A DNA stretch of 37,298 nt from Bacilli bacterium. GTDB lineage: Bacteria; Bacillota_I; Bacilli_A; RFN20; CAG-826. The notes below the pieces were generated by a model. It saw nothing but the letters and a program-made list of their open reading frames with translations. It made no database searches and was not told the DNA's origin. How positions within the stretch are numbered: position 1 is the stretch's first letter; each line of letters starts with the position of its first letter. The stretch is from contig JAFRPF010000036.1 in assembly GCA_017429285.1 (NCBI GenBank), positions 1 to 37,298 of the forward strand, given 5' to 3'. Position numbers and translations under genes: made by a program. Shown here piece by piece: positions 1 through 6,418 of the stretch.

Positions 1-1254
1 AGAAAATTAGGTGTTGAGATCAAATGTGGTGTCGAAGTCGGTAAAGATGTCACCATTGAAGAACTCAAAAAACAAGGCTACAAAGCCTTCTATATCGCGA
101 TCGGTTGCCAAGGTGGTCGTAGACCAGGCGTCTTAAACGATACCGCTAAAGGCACTGATATTGCTGTTGATTATTTAAGAAAAGCACAAGAAGATAAGAC
201 TCCATTTAAAGGCGAAGTTGTCGTCGTTGGTGGTGGTAATGTCGCTGTCGACTGTGCTAGAACAGCTCATAGATTAGGCGCTAAATCTGTTTCTATGTTC
301 TGTCTAGAAGATAGAGAAAGTATGCCAGCCAGCAAAGAAGAAGTAAGAGAAACATTAGAAGAAAATATTTCGATTAACAATTCTTGGGGTCCAAAAGAAA
401 TTGAAGTTAACTCCAAAGGTGAAGTTACTTCTATTACATTTAAGAAGTGCGTGAGAACTATCGATCCAGAAACTGGTAAATTCTCACCATTATATAATGA
501 CGAAGTCACTATGACTGTTAAGGCTGATAAGATTGTCTTTGCGATTGGTCAAGCCATCGAATGGGGCAAATTATTAGAAGGCAGTAAAGTAACATTCTGG
601 CACGGTAATTATCCATTAGCGGATAAATTAACATATCAAACCGCAGATGAAGATATCTTCGTCGGTGGTGATGTCTTCACTGGTCCAAAATTTGTTATTG
701 ATGCTATCGCTGCTGGTCACGCTGTCGCTGATGCTTTAGCAAGACACGTGAGACCATTAGCTCATCCAACTATTGCTTATAACCATCGTGGTTTTACTCC
801 ATTAAATAAAAAGGATATTACCGTTCCTGGTTATGATGAAGCGGGTAGACAAGAAGAAGGTATGGATGAATCCATCGATTATAAGAATTCCTTCAAGGAT
901 GCTCATAAGACCTTAACAGAAGAACAAGTGAGAATTGAAACCGGTAGATGTTTATCTTGTGGTGCTGCCGTTGTTGATCCTCATAAATGTATCGGTTGTG
1001 GTATTTGTACCACAAAATGTAAATTCGACGCTATTCACTTAGTGAGAGACCACCCACATGCTTCAAATATGAGAATGGCGGAAAAGAAAGTCACAGGCTT
1101 ATTAGGCTATCAACTTAAACGTATGGTGAAGATCGCCTTACATTCCGGTAGCAAAGAAGCTCGTATGATGGCGAAGAAACGTCGTGCTTGGAAAAAAGAA
1201 AACAAGCAATTTATAAAAGAAAATCCACATACAGGTAATTCCATCAATGCATGA
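1..1254 (+). CDS. GltD-like FAD/NAD(P)-dependent oxidoreductase with C-terminal Fe-S motif (5' partial)
   Basis: The reading frame is open from base 1, so the N-terminus lies outside the window; 417 residues are visible. Residues 73-80 (VVVVGGGN) form the GxGxxN/A nucleotide-binding loop of GltD-type small subunits. They are followed by the family's VAVDCARTA helix and, near residue 220, by GGDVFTGP, the second FAD motif. Around residues 316-340 there is a cysteine run: CLSCG, then CIGCGICTTKC, enough for at least one 4Fe-4S cluster. The last ~60 residues are basic and unlike standard GltD. The family moves electrons between NAD(P)H and an Fe-S partner, as in glutamate synthase, NfnB and hydrogenase-linked flavoproteins. 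The stop overlaps the start of hypA by 8 bases, which suggests a hydrogenase or ferredoxin partner rather than glutamate synthesis. That last point is inference. Confidence 0.85.
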   Translation, partial: RKLGVEIKCGVEVGKDVTIEELKKQGYKAFYIAIGCQGGRRPGVLNDTAKGTDIAVDYLRKAQEDKTPFKGEVVVVGGGNVAVDCARTAHRLGAKSVSMFCLEDRESMPASKEEVRETLEENISINNSWGPKEIEVNSKGEVTSITFKKCVRTIDPETGKFSPLYNDEVTMTVKADKIVFAIGQAIEWGKLLEGSKVTFWHGNYPLADKLTYQTADEDIFVGGDVFTGPKFVIDAIAAGHAVADALARHVRPLAHPTIAYNHRGFTPLNKKDITVPGYDEAGRQEEGMDESIDYKNSFKDAHKTLTEEQVRIETGRCLSCGAAVVDPHKCIGCGICTTKCKFDAIHLVRDHPHASNMRMAEKKVTGLLGYQLKRMVKIALHSGSKEARMMAKKRRAWKKENKQFIKENPHTGNSINA

Positions 1255-1591
1255 ATTAGGAATTGTAGTTCACGTCATTAAACAGGTGGAAGAATTAGCC
1301 AAAGAAAATAAAGTCAAAGAAGTCGTTGAACTCACCCTTGAAGTGGGTGAGGTCAGCGGCGTGGTTAAACAATATTTCGTCGATGCCTTTGAGTGGGCCA
1401 AAAAAAGAACGGAATATATGAAGAATTGCCACTTAAACTTTATCATCATCCAAGGTAAAAGCTATTGTAAAGACTGTAAGCAAACTTTTGAAACAGTTAA
1501 ATATGGCAAAACCTGTCCTCATTGCGGTAGCGGTAATACTTATTTAATAACCGGACGCGATGTGACGATGAGAGATATTAAAGTAGTTTAA
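1247..1591 (+). CDS. hypA: Hydrogenase maturation nickel/zinc metallochaperone HypA
   Basis: 114 residues, the normal family length. It begins MHELGIV; the His2 of the MHE motif is the nickel ligand in known HypA proteins. The C-terminal half has two CxxC pairs (CKDC and CPHC), about 17 residues apart, that form the structural zinc site, and the protein ends with a typical HypA tail (GRDVTMRDIKV). HypA hands nickel to [NiFe]-hydrogenase precursors or, in some species, to urease. The start codon lies inside the end of the upstream flavoprotein gene, so the two are translationally coupled. No hydrogenase subunit is visible here; it may lie just upstream of the window, or HypA may serve another nickel enzyme. 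Confidence 0.93.
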   Translation: MHELGIVVHVIKQVEELAKENKVKEVVELTLEVGEVSGVVKQYFVDAFEWAKKRTEYMKNCHLNFIIIQGKSYCKDCKQTFETVKYGKTCPHCGSGNTYLITGRDVTMRDIKVV

Positions 1592-1609
1592 TAGAAACTA
1601 GGTGATTTT

Positions 1610-2053
1610 ATGCCTTATTGTCGTAGTTGTGGGGCCAGAATAACAAAATTTGAAAAGGATATGTGTCCGATTTGTGGTGCGAAAAATCCTCTTGAAGGAG
1701 CAAGTAGCGACACGATTGAAGTTACTAGTGAACTCGATATTAACGAGAAGACTAATCGAAAGATCTATAAAGCACATTTTCGTTTCGATGCTTTTTTATG
1801 GTTTTCATTTTTAGGATTTACCGGTGCGGGATTCTTCTATTTAAATTTCAAAAAAGTCGGCTATATTTGGCTAGCCGCTAATCTAGCTTTTATCGGTGGA
1901 TTAATCGCTTTATTTGTCACTTTATTATCTCCAAAGAGTTGGATTAGTTATGTCGCTCCTATCGCCTTAACATATGTTATTAATATGGCAATTGGAGTTT
2001 ATTATCTAGTCAAAAAAGACGTGAAAGATGGGAATGGAGAATTCATCCATTAA
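1610..2053 (+). CDS. Zinc-ribbon membrane protein
   Basis: 147 residues, not recognised as a named family. Residues 1-30 form a zinc ribbon (CRSCG then CPICG), of the kind found at the N-terminus of many small Firmicute membrane proteins. A charged linker follows, then about three hydrophobic segments from residue ~62 on: FDAFLWFSFLGFTGAGFF, a second around residues 90-108 and a third near 115-133. The C-terminus is short and charged. The ribosome site is weak (AGGTG, eight bases upstream). The stop overlaps the rsmE start by one base (TAATG), so it is co-translated with rsmE. The role is unknown; the layout resembles TM2-like or DUF-type zinc-ribbon membrane proteins. Confidence 0.75.
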   Translation: MPYCRSCGARITKFEKDMCPICGAKNPLEGASSDTIEVTSELDINEKTNRKIYKAHFRFDAFLWFSFLGFTGAGFFYLNFKKVGYIWLAANLAFIGGLIALFVTLLSPKSWISYVAPIALTYVINMAIGVYYLVKKDVKDGNGEFIH

Positions 2054-2763
2054 TGCAAAGATATTTTGCAAGCAAAATAAATGATCATGTAATACTAGGT
2101 GATGACGATGTTCATCATCTTTTACATGTGATGCGCATAAAAAAGGGAGAAGAGATCGAAGTTGTTATCGATAACACCCTTTATAATGCGCTTATAAAAG
2201 AAACTAACCCATTGGACATTAAGATTAATTATCAAATACCAAGCGATAGTGAAATTAAAGAAGAAGTCACTTTATTTTTTGCTTTAGCGAAAGGGGATAA
2301 AATCGATTTTGTTATCCAAAAAGCGACCGAATTAGGAGTTAGTAGAATCATCTTATTTAAATCATCACGTTGTGTTGTTAAATATGACGATAGAGATTTA
2401 GAAAAGAAACTAACTAGATTTAAAAAGATCGCTAAAGAAGCGAGTGAACAGTGCCACCGCTTAAAGATTCCAGAAATTATCGGAGTGGTAGACATTAATA
2501 AAATTGATCCAAGTTTACTTAGCGATATTAATCTAGTGGCTTATGAAAAAGTAGCGGGAAGCACAAATAACTTCATTAGTAGTGTAAAACAAGGTAAGTC
2601 AATCTCTATGATGATTGGCCCAGAAGGTGGGTTTAGTAATGAAGAGATTATGTCTTTAGTGGCTCATAATTTCTCTTGTGTTTCTTTAGGTAAAAGAATT
2701 TTAAGAACAGAAACCGCTGCCGTATACGCCTTAAGTGTGATAGCATCAATATTAGAGAACTAA
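2053..2763 (+). CDS. rsmE: 16S rRNA m3U1498 methyltransferase RsmE
   Basis: 236 residues, the usual RsmE length. RsmE uses S-adenosylmethionine to methylate N3 of U1498 in helix 44 of 16S rRNA. It is a SPOUT (trefoil-knot) enzyme with an N-terminal PUA-like domain. The knot motifs are plain: MIGPEGGFSNEEI near residue 190 and LGKRILRTETA near 216. The HHLLHVMRIKKGE segment near residue 21 is the conserved N-terminal signature. It overlaps the upstream stop by one base and is followed after one base by the next gene, so it is an internal operon gene. Confidence 0.95.
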   Translation: MQRYFASKINDHVILGDDDVHHLLHVMRIKKGEEIEVVIDNTLYNALIKETNPLDIKINYQIPSDSEIKEEVTLFFALAKGDKIDFVIQKATELGVSRIILFKSSRCVVKYDDRDLEKKLTRFKKIAKEASEQCHRLKIPEIIGVVDINKIDPSLLSDINLVAYEKVAGSTNNFISSVKQGKSISMMIGPEGGFSNEEIMSLVAHNFSCVSLGKRILRTETAAVYALSVIASILEN

Positions 2764-2764
2764 T

Positions 2765-3517
2765 ATGGGAATTTATGTAACATTAGAAAATAAACAAAAA
2801 TATCGTCGCTCTTTCTCTAATAGCGATGATTTTAAATATTTCATTCAAAATCGAGAAAATATCGGTAAATTCAAAAGATATGCGAATCTATATGATAGCG
2901 AAGAAAATGAATTTAACATCATGAGAGCTAATATTCTTTTAAGAGGTTTAGAAAATAAGAAATTATTTGAAAGTGAAATTGAAAATATTAAAAATCATGG
3001 TGATATTGAACACACCAAATTTGTCACCGCTTTAAAAGAGAGAACGATTGATCAACCCTATTATGAAATAAATGGAGTAAAGATCTTTATTCCTTTCTTC
3101 TCCAGCGCTTTAAATCAAATCTATGTTAATGAACCTGAGAAGATGCTTTCTTTGCCATATAGCGAACTAAAAACTGATTTTGAAGAAGCATGTATCGATC
3201 CTTTCGATACCTATGGTTATGAATTATTTAATTCATATTTTACTTCATTGGTGAAGATATCTGAAACTAAAGGAGTGGCTGCTTTCTTCCATTATGACAC
3301 TAATACAATTTATTTTATAAACGACCAAGGAAGATTAGACGCTAAGGTAGTTTTATTTGATAAATATATGAAAAAAATATCCTTTACTCATATGATGGAA
3401 AGAATATCTCCAGTTGTGGAAGCTTATTTTAATAATAATAAAAAAGAGATGATTGATGCTTTATTTAATAACAATCTCATCTCTGAAAATATGTATAACT
3501 TATTAAAAGATGAATAG
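2765..3517 (+). CDS. Conserved-looking hypothetical protein between rsmE and mtaB
   Basis: 250 residues, no family recognised. There is no signal peptide or membrane segment, so it is probably cytoplasmic. The N-terminal third is rich in charged and aromatic residues. The middle contains an aromatic-rich patch (IFIPFFSSALNQIYVNEPEK), and the C-terminal ~60 residues look helical. Its start lies one base after the rsmE stop and its end overlaps the mtaB start by eight bases, so it is expressed with two RNA-modification enzymes. That suggests, but does not show, a role near translation. Codon use matches its neighbours. Confidence 0.8.
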   Translation: MGIYVTLENKQKYRRSFSNSDDFKYFIQNRENIGKFKRYANLYDSEENEFNIMRANILLRGLENKKLFESEIENIKNHGDIEHTKFVTALKERTIDQPYYEINGVKIFIPFFSSALNQIYVNEPEKMLSLPYSELKTDFEEACIDPFDTYGYELFNSYFTSLVKISETKGVAAFFHYDTNTIYFINDQGRLDAKVVLFDKYMKKISFTHMMERISPVVEAYFNNNKKEMIDALFNNNLISENMYNLLKDE

Positions 3518-4790
3518 AACTTTTCGTACTTTTTCTTTAGGCTGCAAAGTTAATTCTTATGAATGCTCGGCGCTTTCATCTACCCTTTTATCTAGAGGGT
3601 ACAAGGAAGATAAAGAAAATCCTGATGTTATCATCATTAACACTTGTTCTGTGACTTCAACTGCTGATCAAAAATCACGTCAGCATATTAGAAGTATTAT
3701 GAAAGATTATCCTAACGCGATATGCGTCGTGATGGGGTGTTATGCGCAAGGCAATTATGAATTTATTTCTAATGAAATAAAACCACACATTTTAGTGGGT
3801 ACATCTAATCGTCATTTAATCCCAGATTTGATCGAACAGTATTATCAAAACGGAAAGAATATCGTGAAGGTGGATATTAATCCTCGTTTATATAAATATG
3901 AGGAATTAGGAGTGACCTCTTTTAGTGAAAATATCCGCAGTTATTTAAAGATTCAAGATGGCTGTGATAATTTCTGTTCATATTGTTTAATTCCTTATCG
4001 TCGTGGTAAGGCGAGAAGTAGAAAAAAAGAAAATGTCATTGAAGAAGCCAAATATTTAATTTCTAAAGGCTATAAAGAAATTGTTTTAACCGGTATTCAT
4101 GTCGGAGGATATGGAAAAGATTTATCCGACTGTTCTTTTTCCGACTTAGTGGAGTCTTTATCTAAATTAGATAATTTATATAGATTAAGAATATCTTCTA
4201 TAGAAGAAAGTGAAATAGATGATAAATTAATTGAATTAGTGATCAATAATCCTATATTAGCTAAACATTTACATATTCCTTTACAAAGTGGTTCAGAAAC
4301 CGTTTTAAAGAGAATGAACCGTAAATATAGTGTTAACGACTTCTATCAAAAGATTCATTATATTCATGAATTAAATCCTGATCTGGCCTTAACTAGCGAT
4401 GTTATCGTCGGTTTTCCAGGAGAAAGTGAAGAAGAATTTCAAGAAACTATCGATTTTATAAAAAAATGTGGTTTTAACATGTTACATGTCTTCCCATTTT
4501 CCGCTAGAGAAGGGACACTAGCTTATAAGATGAAAGATCAAATTGATCCACGCATCAAAAAGGAAAGAGCGAGAACTTTAATTGAATTATCAAAAAAACT
4601 TTGGGAAGAATACACTGATCGATTTATCGGTAAAGAAGTCGATGTCTTATTAGAAAATTATGAACCAAATGAAAATATGGGAACTGGTCATACTTCAAAT
4701 TATATCCATGTCTTAATCAAGGGTTGCATAGCAAAACCTGGTGATATTATTAGAGTAAAATTAGAAAAAAGTATGATACTATCAGAATAA
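3510..4790 (+). CDS. mtaB: tRNA t6A37 C2-methylthiotransferase MtaB
   Basis: 426 residues. Radical-SAM methylthiotransferase that adds a methylthio group to t6A at tRNA position 37. The N-terminal MTTase domain carries its three cluster cysteines in SLGCKVNSYE, NTCSVTSTADQ and VMGCYAQG. SLGCKVN and the TADQKSRQ stretch mark the MtaB branch rather than MiaB. The radical-SAM motif is CDNFCSYC near residue 151. A C-terminal TRAM-like domain follows about residue 370. It overlaps the upstream gene by eight bases. A second member of the superfamily, rimO, sits at 35966-37252. Confidence 0.93.
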   Translation: MNRTFRTFSLGCKVNSYECSALSSTLLSRGYKEDKENPDVIIINTCSVTSTADQKSRQHIRSIMKDYPNAICVVMGCYAQGNYEFISNEIKPHILVGTSNRHLIPDLIEQYYQNGKNIVKVDINPRLYKYEELGVTSFSENIRSYLKIQDGCDNFCSYCLIPYRRGKARSRKKENVIEEAKYLISKGYKEIVLTGIHVGGYGKDLSDCSFSDLVESLSKLDNLYRLRISSIEESEIDDKLIELVINNPILAKHLHIPLQSGSETVLKRMNRKYSVNDFYQKIHYIHELNPDLALTSDVIVGFPGESEEEFQETIDFIKKCGFNMLHVFPFSAREGTLAYKMKDQIDPRIKKERARTLIELSKKLWEEYTDRFIGKEVDVLLENYEPNENMGTGHTSNYIHVLIKGCIAKPGDIIRVKLEKSMILSE

Positions 4791-4800
4791 AATAAGAAAG

Positions 4801-4852
4801 TTTAGAACTTGTCTAAAAATAGTTGACTTTAAAGGCTTATTATTAATATAAT
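4801..4852 (+). promoter_or_regulatory. rpmF promoter with upstream inverted repeat
   Basis: A -35 box TTGACT (4823-4828) and a -10 box TATAAT (4847-4852) are separated by 18 bases. TTTAGA and TCTAAA (4801-4806 and 4812-4817) form an inverted repeat just upstream. It has no T-run, so it looks like an operator rather than a terminator. Confidence 0.7.
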
Positions 4853-4882
4853 TAACGACGATAAAAACGGAGGAAAACCAAT

Positions 4883-5143
4883 ATGGCAGTCCCACAAAGA
4901 AGAATTAGTAAAACTCGTAAAAGACTTAGAAGAACACACTTCAAATTAAATGCTGTCGGTCTAGTCACATGCCCACAATGTGGTGCGATGATTAAATCTC
5001 ATCACGTCTGTCCAAAATGTGGCTATTATGATGGCAAGACCGTTGTTAACAATGGTAAAGTCGTAAAAGCGGAAGAGAAAAAAGCTCCAGCTAGCAAAAA
5101 GCCAGCCGCGAAAAAAGCTCCAGCTAAGAAGAGTGAAAAATAA
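4883..5143 (+). CDS. rpmF: 50S ribosomal protein L32 with Lys/Ala/Pro tail
   Basis: 86 residues. The first ~56 are classical L32: [20 protein letters not shown], then a zinc ribbon with CPQC and CPKC. The usual length is 56-60, so about 30 residues are extra. That tail is almost pure Lys, Ala and Pro in imperfect KKAPA repeats. It has its own promoter (TATAAT at 4847-4852) and a strong ribosome site (CGGAGG at 4868-4873, ten bases before the ATG). L32 sits on the large subunit near the peptidyl-transferase region. The tail probably binds RNA or polyamine-like sites, which is inference. A short hairpin terminator follows. Confidence 0.96.
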   Translation: MAVPQRRISKTRKRLRRTHFKLNAVGLVTCPQCGAMIKSHHVCPKCGYYDGKTVVNNGKVVKAEEKKAPASKKPAAKKAPAKKSEK

Positions 5144-5148
5144 AGATT

Positions 5149-5170
5149 AGGTCGATAGACCTTTTCTTTT
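5149..5170 (+). terminator. Intrinsic terminator after rpmF
   Basis: AGGTC (5149-5153), loop GATA, GACCT (5158-5162), then TTTCTTTTTT. The stem is only five pairs, so read-through into deoC is likely. Confidence 0.6.
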
Positions 5171-5199
5171 TTGTTATAATGAAAAAAGGAGATAAAAAT

Positions 5200-5835
5200 A
5201 TGTCATACAATAAATTAATTGATCACACTTTATTAAAGCAAGATGCTTCTCCAGAACAAATTGTTAAATTATGTGAAGAAGCCAAACAATTTGATTTTAT
5301 GAGCGTTTGTGTTAATCCTGCTTATGTCCCATTAGCCGCGGAATGTTTAAAAGGTAGCGGTGTTAAAGTTTGTACTGTTATCGGATTCCCATTAGGTATG
5401 AATCTAACTAAAACTAAAGTCGAAGAAGCGGAATTATGCATTAAAGAAGGTGCCGAAGAAATCGATATGGTTATCAATGTCGGCATGTTAAAAGCCGGAC
5501 ATGATGATTACGTCAAAGAAGAAATCCGTTTATTAAAAGAAGTCGCGGGATCTAAAGTCCTTAAGGTCATTATCGAAACCTGTTTATTAAGTGATGAAGA
5601 AAAAGTGAGAGCTTGTAAATTATCTAAAGAAGCGGGTGCGGACTTTGTGAAAACATCTACAGGATTTTCCACAGGTGGTGCGACTGTTCACGATGTCAAA
5701 TTAATGAGAGAAACAGTTGGTCCAAATATGGGTGTTAAAGCGAGTGGTGGAGTGAGAACCCACGAAGATTTAATCGCTATGGTGGAAGCTGGCGCGTCAC
5801 GTATCGGAACATCTAACGGCACAAAGATTCTCTAA
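5200..5835 (+). CDS. deoC: Deoxyribose-phosphate aldolase
   Basis: 211 residues. DeoC splits 2-deoxyribose-5-phosphate into glyceraldehyde-3-phosphate and acetaldehyde in deoxynucleoside salvage. The protein shows the class I aldolase pattern: IDHTLLK at the start, [18 protein letters not shown] and [14 protein letters not shown] with the Schiff-base lysine, then [12 protein letters not shown]. An in-frame ATG exists at 5179, but it lies inside a TATAAT box (5175-5180) and before the ribosome site. AAAAGGAG at 5184-5191 precedes the ATG at 5200, and [12 protein letters not shown] matches family N-termini. No other deo gene is adjacent. Confidence 0.95.
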   Translation: MSYNKLIDHTLLKQDASPEQIVKLCEEAKQFDFMSVCVNPAYVPLAAECLKGSGVKVCTVIGFPLGMNLTKTKVEEAELCIKEGAEEIDMVINVGMLKAGHDDYVKEEIRLLKEVAGSKVLKVIIETCLLSDEEKVRACKLSKEAGADFVKTSTGFSTGGATVHDVKLMRETVGPNMGVKASGGVRTHEDLIAMVEAGASRIGTSNGTKIL

Positions 5836-5873
5836 TAGAGAAAATCTATCAATTTATCGATATTTTTACTGCT

Positions 5874-5915
5874 AACTATTAATAGTTGCAATTTAATTTG
5901 TATTAGTAATATAAT
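5874..5915 (+). promoter_or_regulatory. rpsU promoter with palindrome
   Basis: TTGCAA (5886-5891), 18 bases, TATAAT (5910-5915). A perfect 14-base palindrome, AACTATTAATAGTT, occupies 5874-5887 and overlaps the -35 box, as an operator would. The 5836-5949 gap holds nothing else clear. Confidence 0.65.
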
Positions 5916-5949
5916 ATAGCAAGTGCGAAGCACGAATGGAGGTGAAACT

Positions 5950-6126
5950 ATGCCAAAAACAGTTGTTCGTGAAAACGAAACACTTGATGATGCATTACGC
6001 AGATTCAAAAGACAAGTTAACAAGGCTGGTACCATTCAGGAGTGCCGCCGCAGAGAATCTTTCTTAAAGAAAGGTCTTAAAAGAAAACTAAAAAGCGAAA
6101 ACGCTCGTCGTAAAAATCGCAAATAG
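5950..6126 (+). CDS. rpsU: 30S ribosomal protein S21
   Basis: 58 residues, full length for the family, beginning [20 protein letters not shown] and ending in a strongly basic tail. S21 binds near the anti-Shine-Dalgarno end of 16S rRNA and helps initiation. The start is fixed by GGAGGTG at 5939-5945; an upstream in-frame GTG at 5923 precedes this site and is rejected. A short hairpin (GGGTCC 6133-6138, GGACCC 6145-6150) with only three T residues follows, so the transcript may run into the initiator tRNA gene. Confidence 0.97.
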   Translation: MPKTVVRENETLDDALRRFKRQVNKAGTIQECRRRESFLKKGLKRKLKSENARRKNRK

Positions 6127-6132
6127 TTTATA

Positions 6133-6153
6133 GGGTCCTGAATTGGACCCTTT
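6133..6153 (+). terminator. Weak hairpin after rpsU
   Basis: GGGTCC and GGACCC form a six-pair stem with a six-base loop, followed by TTTAA. The T-run is short, so this is either a leaky terminator or a processing site between rpsU and the tRNA. Confidence 0.45.
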
Positions 6154-6158
6154 AACAT

Positions 6159-6235
6159 CGCGGGATAGAGCAGTCTGGTAGCTCGTCGGGCCCATAACCC
6201 GGAGGTCGTTGGTTCAAATCCTTCTCCCGCAACCA
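6159..6235 (+). tRNA. Initiator tRNA-fMet (CAT), unusual T stem and position 33
   Basis: 77 bases with encoded CCA. The C1-A72 mismatch at the acceptor end and the three G-C pairs at the base of the anticodon arm (GGG/CCC) are the marks of a bacterial initiator. Two things are odd. The base before the CAT anticodon is C instead of the near-universal T33 (the loop reads CCCATAA). The T arm reads GTTGG-TTCAAAT-CCTTC, which leaves two adjacent T-T mismatches in a five-pair stem. It may still function, or it may be a decaying second copy; the window cannot tell. The D arm and acceptor stem are normal. Confidence 0.88.
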
Positions 6236-6245
6236 AATGTTAACT

Positions 6246-6277
6246 ACAGTATCGATACAATTCGGTACTGTTTTTTT
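6246..6277 (+). terminator. Intrinsic terminator after tRNA-fMet
   Basis: ACAGTATCG (6246-6254) pairs with CGGTACTGT (6263-6271, one G-T), followed by seven T. Nearly the same stem recurs at 16759-16790, and a related one at 7722-7754. Confidence 0.9.
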
Positions 6278-6289
6278 ATTTTTTTATGC

Positions 6290-6295
6290 TATAAT
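6290..6295 (+). promoter_or_regulatory. -10 box of the antiporter leader
   Basis: TATAAT seven to eight bases before the predicted 5' end of the riboswitch aptamer. No good -35 box is seen; the region is the T-run of the preceding terminator. Confidence 0.6.
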
Positions 6296-6302
6296 CATCG
6301 AA

Positions 6303-6396
6303 GGGAATGATGTCTCCCCTCTAGAAATAGAAAACCGCAAGAATAAAGCTGATGACGTCTATGACTTATTTTGTCGTAGAAATCAGCTTTTTAATT
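6303..6396 (+). ncRNA. Fluoride (crcB-type) riboswitch with terminator platform
   Basis: The leader follows the crcB-motif order. GGGA (6303-6306) pairs with TCCC (6315-6318) around a loop whose GATGTC (6309-6314) can pair with GACGTC (6354-6359) to close the pseudoknot. Between them lie AAACCGC (6332-6338) and GCTGATGAC (6348-6356), the most conserved bases of the class. A small extra hairpin TCTA-GAAA-TAGA (6320-6331) is inserted. The expression platform is visible: AAAGCTGAT (6345-6353) pairs with ATCAGCTTT (6382-6390), backed by TATGAC/GTCGTA, then a short T-run. That terminator consumes the 3' side of the aptamer, so ligand binding should favour read-through (ON switch). The P3-like helix is very short (GC/GC), a weak point of the match. 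Confidence 0.8.
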
Positions 6397-6418
6397 TCTA
6401 TGACAGAAGGGAGATTAT

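Noticed and set aside
5179..5199. Longer deoC start
   Set aside because: The ATG overlaps the TATAAT box and precedes the ribosome site.
6036..6236. 66-codon minus-strand ORF over rpsU and the tRNA
   Set aside because: It is the complement of rpsU and tRNA-fMet. The GFEPTTSG-type peptide is a well-known artefact of reading tRNA genes.
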